Shown piece after piece: positions 9,270 through 17,032 of a DNA stretch of 64,000 nucleotides. Positions within the stretch are counted from its first letter, which is position 1; each line of letters opens with the position of its first letter. Source of the DNA: JABMQF01 sp964563755. Lineage in GTDB: Archaea; Nanobdellota; Nanobdellia; Woesearchaeales; UBA11576. Under the pieces are notes generated by a model. That model did no database searches. It saw only the letters and a list, made by a program, of their open reading frames with translations, and had not been told where the DNA came from. A program made the position numbers and the translations under genes. The stretch is taken from assembly GCA_964563755.1 (NCBI GenBank), contig CAZLYC010000007.1:11133-75132 (forward strand), in the 5' to 3' direction.

Positions 9270-9857
9270 TTTTCCAAACCTCCAACTAACTTGATTATGA
9301 AAGCAATTCTTTACTATTAGAAGTAAGTTCGACCTCATTTTTAGATTTCACCCACTCCCCAGTGACTTTTAAAAGATTATCCGCATAAATAATAGGATAG
9401 CAAACGTACATGTTAAACTTGAATAAAAACTTTACTATTCTTTCTGGATAATTTTTTCGATTTGGGAATAAACAATGGTGACTTCTGGATAAACTTGGTG
9501 ACTAATCGATTGATTTTCGAACCGTTTTTCATTGTGACTGAACTCATGCAACAAGATAGGTAATTGAACTATTTATTTCTTATCCGAACATGTCCAGTGC
9601 GTGTGAAAAAAGATTCAAGCATTGATAGTATTCTTTTCTCATACGTAAGAATTCCGACCATTTCGTAAATCTTATACTCAGTACCTCGTTCTTCGAAAAG
9701 TTTCCGGTTTGTTCGTAAAGTTTCTGACGTGTCCGTAAGAGTTCTAATTTTCTTTGGCTAAAATATATTAATTGCCAAGTCATCACTTTTTGATTAAGAA
9801 AAAATTGGTGATTTCTAGAAAAAAAGTTGTGTTTGTGTAAACAGGGTTGGGAGCAAT
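9270..9857. other. Gene-free control region, 588 bp, with repeated TTACG motifs
   Basis: Leader and promoter of the secreted operon, read leftward, and of the small DNA-binding gene, read rightward. AT-rich. Within 9640-9745 the minus strand has at least four spaced copies of a motif like A-A-(A/C)-T-(C/T)-T-T-A-C-G. TGGTGACTTCTGGATAAA near 9480 has a diverged copy near 9806. An open frame at 9580-9786 (minus) spans the repeats but has no ribosome site and I do not call it a gene. Confidence 0.5.
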
Positions 9858-10067
9858 ATGGTAAGCAATCATATGGTACGGTTTAGGGTAACTAGAGACC
9901 AGCTAGAGCGCATTAGGTTTGACGCTTTGGATAACGGTCATCTTAACATATCTTCTTATGTGCGAAGTGTTGTATTGAAGGATGATCCTGCTGACCTAGA
10001 GGTAGCTGTCGGTGGGATTGCTATAGATGTCAAGAAGATCAAGGAGGCGGTTTGTAATGGAAGATGA
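9858..10067 (+). CDS. Small ribbon-helix-helix-like DNA-binding protein
   Basis: A 69-aa protein. From MVRFRVTRDQLERIRFDALDNG and ISSYVRSVVL it has the beta-strand, helix, helix pattern of ribbon-helix-helix proteins such as MobC-like accessory factors. Two in-frame starts are possible, 9858 and 9873; the GGGAG at 9849-9853 is closer to the first. It sits between the secreted operon and the integrase and overlaps the start of a 33-aa ORF. It may regulate the integrated element (inference). Confidence 0.55.
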   Translation: MVSNHMVRFRVTRDQLERIRFDALDNGHLNISSYVRSVVLKDDPADLEVAVGGIAIDVKKIKEAVCNGR

Positions 10068-10158
10068 ATCTAAGATACCAGAATGGATAATTGTTCTGCA
10101 GGAATTGATAAAGGATTCAAAGAAAAAAGATTCAGACCCTGATTCCCATTCTCCTTAG
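10057..10158 (+). CDS. Very small acidic/charged protein, 33 aa
   Basis: The ATG at 10057 is preceded 9-10 nt upstream by AAGGAGG, one of the strongest ribosome sites in the window, and overlaps the end of the upstream small DNA-binding gene. The product starts MEDESKIPEWIIVLQELIKD and ends in a Lys/Asp-rich tail. Its 3' end runs 27 bp into the convergent integrase gene. Probably a real co-translated small protein; function unknown. Confidence 0.5.
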   Translation: MEDESKIPEWIIVLQELIKDSKKKDSDPDSHSP

Positions 10159-11340
10159 TTTTTCTGCGAGGAATTCCTGTACCTCCTTGTCTTGGAAGAG
10201 CTGAGTCATTGCACTGTCTGAGTTTTCCCTCAGTTTAGTCTCTTTTTCCCTTCTCTCTTCAAGTTCCATCGCATACTTCAAATCCAAAATGCCTCCGCAT
10301 TTATTGCAATGCTTGGCATCAAAGGCATTTATCGTATCACACCTAGGACAAATGCGAGGCATAAGTTTCTGCTCTTCTTTTTTCTCAAATGCCTTGATAC
10401 CATTCATCATGTAGATTGCATTGTCCACATCTTTTCCGCTCAAGTGAACATACGTTGACGGCATATCACTGCCTTGCACCCACCCGAAGTACTGATTCAT
10501 CTGAAACTCAGTCAGATGATTAGCCATGAACGTAGCCCTAGAATGCCTGAAAACATGCGGATTACACCTTTTTTTCAACCCTGCTTTCCTGAACAACAGC
10601 TTCAGAAGCTCTTTCATGTTTGAATACTGCATCGCCTTATTATGCTCCCTCGTCCCTATATTTATCCAAAGAGGCGCTTCCGGGTTATCCCTGAACGGAT
10701 GATTTGACACCCAAGTCACCAGATGCGGTGTGCTTGTTATGAGCCTTATCTTCCTAGAACCAGTCTTTCCTCTGACCGTCAGACAAACCCCCATATCATC
10801 AAAACTTATATTCTTCATACATAAGTTGCCTGTCTCCCCTATCCTTGTTCCCGATTCCCACAGGATTGACACGAAAGCCTTGTCCCGCGGATGCTCAGCA
10901 GCACTAATCAACTTCTTAACATCATCTTCAGTCAACAGCTCCCCCTCTGACGGCAACCTCTTCTCAGATTTACTGACACGTATCGTTATCCAATCGACTA
11001 TTTCAGGATAATCCTTGGTACCCAGATGCCATTTGTAGAATTTCTTTATCATTATCTTGTAAATCTGCTTTGTCCAAGGCGAGTAATCCCGCTGCTGTAT
11101 CTCACTCACCACCATTTTAAGGTCTTCCGCCGTCGCCTCATCCATATCTTTCTTGAGCAGTCTAGCCACACTTCTCATTATTTCAACATACTTTATCAGC
11201 CTCGGCTTAGACAGGTTCTCCAGAACCGCATAATCCTTGAACCTAAGAATCAGCTCTTGGTTCCTTGCGGACAACCCGCAACTCGAAAGCCCTGCTATTG
11301 CAGCCTTGTACCTTCGGTCGTAATGATGTATATCTGTCAT
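10132..11340 (-). CDS. Archaeal tyrosine recombinase (integrase) with zinc ribbon
   Basis: A 402-aa site-specific recombinase. SAM-like N-terminal DNA-binding domain at residues 20-110 and catalytic domain at 135-310. The expected residues are visible: R166 in ESGTRIGE, H262/R265 in HVFRHSR, and the nucleophile Y297 in MPSTYVHLS. A zinc ribbon follows (C331, C334, C345, C348), as in many archaeal integrase/XerA-like proteins, then a charged helix. The start codon lies 86 bp beyond the 3' end of tRNA-Ser(CGA), on the same strand, typical of an element inserted at a tRNA 3' end. No copy of the tRNA end that could be the distal attachment site was found in the window. Confidence 0.9.
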   Translation of the reverse strand: MTDIHHYDRRYKAAIAGLSSCGLSARNQELILRFKDYAVLENLSKPRLIKYVEIMRSVARLLKKDMDEATAEDLKMVVSEIQQRDYSPWTKQIYKIMIKKFYKWHLGTKDYPEIVDWITIRVSKSEKRLPSEGELLTEDDVKKLISAAEHPRDKAFVSILWESGTRIGETGNLCMKNISFDDMGVCLTVRGKTGSRKIRLITSTPHLVTWVSNHPFRDNPEAPLWINIGTREHNKAMQYSNMKELLKLLFRKAGLKKRCNPHVFRHSRATFMANHLTEFQMNQYFGWVQGSDMPSTYVHLSGKDVDNAIYMMNGIKAFEKKEEQKLMPRICPRCDTINAFDAKHCNKCGGILDLKYAMELEERREKETKLRENSDSAMTQLFQDKEVQEFLAEKLRRMGIRV

Positions 11341-11426
11341 GGTATAGTTCTCCTAAGAATCAGCCATTTATCGATATAAGCCTTGTAGCCACATCGTGGC
11401 CCAAGGGCGTCACAATTGAATATGGA

Positions 11427-11601
11427 CGCCGCCGCCCTGATTTGAACAGGGATGGGTTTGACCCCAGCGGTTCTCTATGGATGGCAACGCTTTTCATCTA
11501 GGGTGGCTGAGCGACGAAGTCGCGAATGCCGCCCGTTGCGTATCAAATGAGCGTAACCATTTGTTCGAGACCGCCGCAATACCGGGTTATGCGACGGCGG
11601 C
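11427..11601 (-). tRNA. tRNA-Ser(CGA) with 91-nt intron
   Basis: Class II tRNA. Acceptor stem GCCGCCG/CGGCGGC is perfect and the discriminator is G, as usual for serine. Anticodon stem is GCGGT/ACCGC, the variable arm 15 nt, the T-arm CCCTG-TTCAAAT-CAGGG, and no CCA is encoded. The loop reads CTCGAA, then a 91-nt insertion at the canonical 37/38 site (11473-11563), then A38. Removing it leaves an 84-nt tRNA with anticodon CGA. The exact bulge-helix-bulge was not resolved by eye. Confidence 0.9.
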
Positions 11602-11665
11602 AAATGAAAAAGATAGAAAAAATGACAGTATAAAAAGATTACCTATGAAAAAAGCAGACACTGCC

Positions 11666-12202
11666 TTATTCAACAGTCACATTCATCCTCATACTGCCTG
11701 AGAAAAGATCCCTTACAAGGAAAGTTCCCTTGTCGTTGAATGTGTAACTCCATACTGCGCCAGATACTATCTGAGGTGACTTCGCATGCCTAACAGTATC
11801 AAAACCCTTGCCTGTCTCGACAGCAAGAACATGCGGGAATGTATCCATATTCTTCCACGATACAGTCATCCCTGCAGAAACAGTCATGACATTCAGAGAC
11901 ATGGTCTTGTTGACATAAAGCAAAACTTCTTCTGTTCCTTCAGGAATAGCCTCGTCGACTGGCTCTGCTTCAGTGCCTTCTACCCTGTTGCCTATCGGGG
12001 CAGGCTCTTCTTTCTGCGGCTGTTCCTGGACAGGCGGAGAAGCTATAGGCTCTTCCTTCTCTACTGAAGGATTGACCTGTTCCATCTGCGGCACAGGTTG
12101 AGTAGCAGGAGCAATAGGGGACTCTGTCTTTTTTGCGCAGCCGACTGCCAGCAAAAGAGAGACCATAGAAAATACCATGAATGCAAAAAGAAGCTTTTTC
12201 AT
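11666..12202 (-). CDS. Lipoprotein with cupredoxin-like domain
   Basis: A 178-aa protein. Signal peptide with lipobox LAVGC, a proline/glutamate-rich linker of ~65 residues, then a ~90-residue cupredoxin-like fold (MTVSAGMTVSWKNMDTFPHVL with the first histidine, and the C-terminal strand FNDKGTFLVRDLFSGSM). The Cys and second His normally found before the terminal Met of type I copper sites are absent, so copper binding is doubtful. The start at 12202 is set by GGTGAT 5 nt upstream. Convergent with nothing; divergent from the kinase at 12324. Confidence 0.75.
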   Translation of the reverse strand: MKKLLFAFMVFSMVSLLLAVGCAKKTESPIAPATQPVPQMEQVNPSVEKEEPIASPPVQEQPQKEEPAPIGNRVEGTEAEPVDEAIPEGTEEVLLYVNKTMSLNVMTVSAGMTVSWKNMDTFPHVLAVETGKGFDTVRHAKSPQIVSGAVWSYTFNDKGTFLVRDLFSGSMRMNVTVE

Positions 12203-12323
12203 CAAATCACCTTTTTTGTTTATGCTTATTACCAGCACGTCCTGATATATAAAGCATACGCTGCAAAATTAAAAAAATTTAATAACAAGCAGTCCTATGA
12301 AACAAGCATCTAGAGGGGGTTAA

Positions 12324-13052
12324 ATGTCAGAAATACACCTTGCATTCGCAGGCAACATAGGGGTAGGAAAGACAGAATTCACGCAGCAGGTCCTTAAGGA
12401 GCCTAACAGGTCACTCCTACTCAGCTTTCTTAAACAAGGACAAGGCGTAAAGACATTCCAGGAAATACCTGAAAAAAGATTGTTGGGAGAGTTCTACAAC
12501 GACAAGAAAAGATGGGCATTCGCATCACAGATGTACTATTTCTCGTTAAGACTGAGCACGCTTAAGAGGATTAAGGATTTTTCAGGGCTCGCGATAGAAG
12601 ACAGGACAATATTCGAAGACAGGAGCGTATTCGGCAAGACAAACTACGAGCTGGGAAACATGCATGAACTAGAATACTATGTCTATGACCAGACATACAA
12701 GGAGATATGCAGCAACTTCAATCCTCCGACGCTATTTGTCTATCTAAAGGTGCGGGATGTGAACGTCCTCATGAACAGGATACTCAAACGCGGCAGACCA
12801 GAAGAGAAGAACATAACAAAGGAATACCTCCAGAAGCTGAATGATAACTATGATGCCCTGTTCGATGAATATCCCTATCATAAGATAGCAGTCAATGCCG
12901 AGACAGACATGTTCGAGCATCCGTCATATCATACAACCGTGGTGTGTGAGATAGCCCAGAAGCTCAGGAAGCTAGGTTTAATGCAGAAGAGCGATGACCT
13001 GTCAACTGACCAAAGCGTCCTTATGCGCGGCGAGCAGTTCAACTTTGACTGA
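12324..13052 (+). CDS. Deoxynucleoside kinase family protein
   Basis: A 242-aa P-loop kinase. Walker A GNIGVGKT lies at residues 10-17, the family signature EDRTIFEDRSVF near residues 92-103, and a lid with basic residues (RILKRGRPEE) near 150. This is the dCK/dGK-type architecture that phosphorylates deoxynucleosides with ATP in salvage. Exact substrate cannot be read. GAGGGGG precedes the ATG by ~7 nt. Such kinases are uncommon in archaea. Confidence 0.8.
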   Translation: MSEIHLAFAGNIGVGKTEFTQQVLKEPNRSLLLSFLKQGQGVKTFQEIPEKRLLGEFYNDKKRWAFASQMYYFSLRLSTLKRIKDFSGLAIEDRTIFEDRSVFGKTNYELGNMHELEYYVYDQTYKEICSNFNPPTLFVYLKVRDVNVLMNRILKRGRPEEKNITKEYLQKLNDNYDALFDEYPYHKIAVNAETDMFEHPSYHTTVVCEIAQKLRKLGLMQKSDDLSTDQSVLMRGEQFNFD

Positions 13053-13221
13053 AATTTTGCCAAAATCTGATTGAAAAGCTATTTCCTATGTTCTTAGGCA
13101 AAAAATAGCATAGTTACCATAATAAGGCAGATGAGCGTTTAAACACTGTTTAAAGGCGATATATACCGAAAGGCTTATATATTAGTTACTACCTTTTGGT
13201 GACAATAGTTAGGTGTTGAGA

Positions 13222-15894
13222 ATGTCAGATAATGGAGTAAAGAAAGCTAATAGCATAAGCGATGTAGCCAACAGTACAGGCCAGCCTGATGACTGGCAGG
13301 TAGATGAAAGCAAGAAAGTAATCGCATTGCCCAGTCCCAATGTTTCTATGCAGATAAAGACAGAACTTGAGGGAAAGATAAGGACACTAGAATCATCCCT
13401 AGAGACAGTCACAAACGCGCTTTCAGTTGCGCAGGAAAGCTCTGCGAATGACAGGCAAGAGAAAGAGCAGTACGTGGCAAAAATCAAGGACCTTGAAAGA
13501 ACTTTAGAAAGCATGCAGGATGACATCTGCAAGATAAGCAGGGAACATGATAATATCTGCAAGATATACGAGAATGAACAGGCACAAAGGATACTTTCTG
13601 AAGAGACCCTTGAAAAAATCAAGGCAGAACACGAGAGGATTGAACTAGAATATTCTGAACTCGAAGTCAAACATGAGAAGATGAAGAACGAGCTTGATTC
13701 TGAAAGAGCTGAACACTCAGACACAAAAACTGCGCTTGAAGAATTAAAGTTAAAGCAGACAGATCCAAACATAACTGCAGAACTCGAAAGGTACAAACAA
13801 GAGAACGCATCACTAAGGGAAGATAATGAAGACCTCAGATTCTCAGAGATGATTACTCAAGGCGCAGATGATGTAAAAGAAGAGTTCTCCGACCCATTCA
13901 TACAGAAAGACAAAGAAGCCATCGAATTGACACTTGAAGCAATAATGGAAAGGAAGGTGATCAAAGAAATCAATGCAGACTATTCTACAATCGCTTACAT
14001 GGATAGGACAACAAATTCCATACAGATCATCTACAAATACTGCCATTGGGTCCCTGATTTTGTAATCAGCAACTTCATAAAGAAGAATGCCTCTCTTTTC
14101 GACGGAGGATACCCTGAAGATGAAGAGATAGACTGGCTAAGAAACTACGCATTCGTTGAAGCGACCAACAGGAACATGAAGAAGATTGTCGCAGATGCTT
14201 ACAGCAGATCTGAAGAGGCGAGCAACTCTGACAGAAGCAGCGCAGAATGGAAAGCTCTGACAGAATATCTAAACAAAATAGATTTTGAGATTAGACCGCA
14301 TAGTGCAAAACAAGAACACATGATAAAACTCATGACAGAGCAGCTTGACATGCATGCCAACTATGGATCTTCAGATGTCACAATCAAAGGCAAAGGGAAA
14401 ATAGGCGTCTTTCTATGGGGCCGGCTAAATGACATACCTTTGGGCGTTTCATATGTGGGCGATATAGAGAAAGGAGAGTCCACAGAATCAGAACTGGCCA
14501 GAGACCAGCCCATAGATACTCCCAGAATAAGAAAGAAAATCAATGGTGTCCTTGAAAACATGGATGATAAGCTTTTCGATTGGATTCAATCTGTAAAAAT
14601 AAAGAATTTCGCACACAACCTTGAACAGAAGTTCAGTGAGCTACCTTTACTTGAAGCAATAAATGAAGCTCATGAAAGAACATTTGAGCAGATTGAAGAA
14701 CTGTCTGACCTTCTGCTCATATGTTATGATGAGGATTCGTTGAAACCGGAGAACCTGAAGAAATACCGTGCAGGAACAAACCCTGCGATGTTTGAGAACA
14801 CAGATCTCCATAGGCTCATGACTGACAAGAAAGAAGCGGATTACGAAAAAAAGATTAAAGAAGCACTGCCTTTAAAATTAGCTGGAAATTACCTTTTCGT
14901 CGACATAACAGCAGGTAACGAACTCGTCGGAAGGGTGTTCGCGTTCAAAGAGAAAAATAAATTCAGATATAGCGAGAGAAGCTCTCTTGAGACTCTCGGC
15001 AGGAACCTAAGCAGGATGCTCACCCAACACTACAAAAAGATGAAAGAACTGCGCTTCTCATTCTCAAAACAGTGTTCACAGGAAGTGATAAGACGAGAAA
15101 TGAACTTTGACGAACTCAAGAGCGAGCATGCGAGCGTGCTCTTCTCTGACGTCTGCGGCTTCACAAAGGCCAGCGAGCAACTCGGTCCTAGAGATATCGG
15201 AAAGATAATTAACATACTCTTCGAGAACACAAGAAAGGTCTCTGACAGCCTTTACATAATGCATGACAAAACCATAGGAGATTGCACCATGGATATAGTC
15301 GGACCACCCTTCTTTGATGGGACTCCTGAGAGCTATGCAAAAAGAGGAGTGGAATGCCTGTTACAGTATAGAGAGTTATTGCAAGATTTGAACACAGAAT
15401 ATTTCAGAAATCACACCTACTTAAAAGACAATGGTTTTTCAGAGACCGCCATAAATTACCTGCTGGACAATCCTGTAGGGTTATCACTAGGAATAGCCAC
15501 AACTACAGAAAATGCAAAACTCGACTTTGGCAAGATTGGATCTACAGTATCGCCCGACTTCACAGTACTTGGACGTACAGCGAACCTTGCAGCAAGGATA
15601 CAATCAAAGGCAGGAAGGAACAGGATACTAGTATGTCCTGAAACATTCAGGCTCCTTACAGGACACGACCCCAAGGAAGGGCTTCCTGAAAAAGAGGAAG
15701 AAAATGAAGAGTCTGACTATTTTGCAGTACTCGGACAGGTGCGCAAGAAGAAACAGATAGAGCATAAGAGCTTCATCTCAAGAGACGGAAGATATGTGCT
15801 CACTTTCGCAGAAGAAGAACATCTGAAGAACGTAGCAGAGCCTCAGATACTATACCGCGTTGAAAGGAATCCCCATTATTCTCCGCATAAGTAA
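13222..15894 (+). CDS. Class III adenylate cyclase with long N-terminal coiled coil
   Basis: An 890-aa cytosolic protein. Residues ~40-200 are coiled coil. A ~400-residue middle region ends in a GAF-like segment (GNYLFVDITAGNELVGRVFAF). A class III nucleotidyl cyclase domain starts near 635. Key residues are present: metal Asp in FSDVCGFT (~640) and KTIGD (~682), substrate Lys in KTIGD, Thr in FTVLG and Asn/Arg in GRTANLAARI (~784). Lys plus Thr favours ATP over GTP. The start at 13222 has AGGTG ~6 nt upstream and a CTTATATA box at 13174-13181. Archaeal class III cyclases are rare. Confidence 0.8.
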   Translation: MSDNGVKKANSISDVANSTGQPDDWQVDESKKVIALPSPNVSMQIKTELEGKIRTLESSLETVTNALSVAQESSANDRQEKEQYVAKIKDLERTLESMQDDICKISREHDNICKIYENEQAQRILSEETLEKIKAEHERIELEYSELEVKHEKMKNELDSERAEHSDTKTALEELKLKQTDPNITAELERYKQENASLREDNEDLRFSEMITQGADDVKEEFSDPFIQKDKEAIELTLEAIMERKVIKEINADYSTIAYMDRTTNSIQIIYKYCHWVPDFVISNFIKKNASLFDGGYPEDEEIDWLRNYAFVEATNRNMKKIVADAYSRSEEASNSDRSSAEWKALTEYLNKIDFEIRPHSAKQEHMIKLMTEQLDMHANYGSSDVTIKGKGKIGVFLWGRLNDIPLGVSYVGDIEKGESTESELARDQPIDTPRIRKKINGVLENMDDKLFDWIQSVKIKNFAHNLEQKFSELPLLEAINEAHERTFEQIEELSDLLLICYDEDSLKPENLKKYRAGTNPAMFENTDLHRLMTDKKEADYEKKIKEALPLKLAGNYLFVDITAGNELVGRVFAFKEKNKFRYSERSSLETLGRNLSRMLTQHYKKMKELRFSFSKQCSQEVIRREMNFDELKSEHASVLFSDVCGFTKASEQLGPRDIGKIINILFENTRKVSDSLYIMHDKTIGDCTMDIVGPPFFDGTPESYAKRGVECLLQYRELLQDLNTEYFRNHTYLKDNGFSETAINYLLDNPVGLSLGIATTTENAKLDFGKIGSTVSPDFTVLGRTANLAARIQSKAGRNRILVCPETFRLLTGHDPKEGLPEKEEENEESDYFAVLGQVRKKKQIEHKSFISRDGRYVLTFAEEEHLKNVAEPQILYRVERNPHYSPHK

Positions 15895-15951
15895 AATCAG
15901 TAAAATCAAAAGATTAATAAACAAAAACACGAAAAAATCACGCTGAAACAA

Positions 15952-16893
15952 ATGGTAGAACTCAAATTCAATGTCCAGAAACAGAACATAAAGGTGTTCA
16001 AGGACGCGTATTCTGAAGCAGACTGCGAAAGAAAAGCGCAGCTTGCAAGGGAAAAGGCATTCGGAGTCATGTCAAGGGTCGCGAAACTCTTCGACAAGGT
16101 CACAAGGATAGAGTTGACTCACAAGGAGAAGAAATACTATCCGTTCTGGCACATAAATGCAGAGAGCTTCATGGAATACCTCAGGGCGAACAGCTACTCA
16201 TTCCCTGTCGAACCACAGGTAAGGACAGTCAAGATAGCGGGAAATGTCTTTGAAGTGTCAAAAGACTCTCCTGTATGCAACATAGAAGGCGAGGATTACT
16301 GCGTCGAAAACTACACAAAAGAAGAGATAAGGGACGCTACAGAAGCAGCAATGAAAGAGAAGAAGCTTACACAATACCTCAAGTTCGAGACAAAGACAAT
16401 CAAACAGACAGAAGAGCTCATGGGAAGGAATGTCGTCGTGTTCCCTGCATCAGTCAGAGGAGCGTATATAATCAGGGAGATGATGAAAGACCTCCTAAAA
16501 CCAGTCCATGCCGATAAGATACTCACAGAGAAGATAGAAGTCACAGAGATGTGCCTTTATTTCAGGCCAGCATACGCATTTGAATTCACGAAGAGGCCGA
16601 GCGGAAAGACAGGCGTCCTCGAAGTCGATGCCATAACCGGAGAGATGTACAGGAGCAATGTCGTGAAGAGCGAACTAAGAGAGATGATACCTGAAGACAC
16701 ATTATTTGAACTCGGAGCAGAAGTCGCATCGATGGTCATACCAGGAGTCTCAACCGCAGCAGTGATAGGCAAGCAGATACACGCTTTTGCCAAGAAAAAA
16801 AGCGCCATAAAACAGATGAAAGTGAGCCAGGCTGCGATGGCATCAAAATCAGTCCATTCGACGGTAAAGAAGAAGTCAATAAGACTTCACTGA
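15952..16893 (+). CDS. Hypothetical protein, 313 aa
   Basis: Starts MVELKFNVQKQNIKVFKDAYSE. It has a hydrophilic alpha/beta region with a PFWHINAESF segment, a PepSY-like strand pair near residues 225-240 (TGVLEVDAITGEM), then a short hydrophobic stretch (VASMVIPGVSTAAVIG) and a basic tail. No family recognised. It lies 57 bp after the cyclase on the same strand and may share its transcript. One weakly hydrophobic C-terminal segment could tether it to the membrane. Confidence 0.6.
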   Translation: MVELKFNVQKQNIKVFKDAYSEADCERKAQLAREKAFGVMSRVAKLFDKVTRIELTHKEKKYYPFWHINAESFMEYLRANSYSFPVEPQVRTVKIAGNVFEVSKDSPVCNIEGEDYCVENYTKEEIRDATEAAMKEKKLTQYLKFETKTIKQTEELMGRNVVVFPASVRGAYIIREMMKDLLKPVHADKILTEKIEVTEMCLYFRPAYAFEFTKRPSGKTGVLEVDAITGEMYRSNVVKSELREMIPEDTLFELGAEVASMVIPGVSTAAVIGKQIHAFAKKKSAIKQMKVSQAAMASKSVHSTVKKKSIRLH

Positions 16894-17032
16894 AAATATT
16901 TTCGGTTTTTCTTGCGTTATTTTCGATGAATGCTCATTTTAAAAAAAATCATGATGTTGCACGAAATAAATTGCGTTCTGATAAAAAAAATCGCTAGAAG
17001 TATTATAATTCCTGCGGACATAGATATAATCC

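Noticed and set aside
9580..9786. 68-codon frame on the minus strand in the island control region
   Set aside because: Starts at GTG/ATG without ribosome site and its codons are mostly the repeated TTACG motifs; better explained as a regulatory region.
1..11426. Distal attachment-site copy of the tRNA-Ser 3' end
   Set aside because: Read through for the acceptor/T-arm string on both strands; none found, so the far end is not in view or is decayed.
11473..11563. C/D-box guide RNA inside the tRNA-Ser(CGA) intron
   Set aside because: Only a weak AGATGA string and no matching CTGA box at usable distance.
15119..15145. GCGAGC-type strings resembling the new element inside the cyclase gene
   Set aside because: Within coding sequence, without the other blocks or the closing stem.
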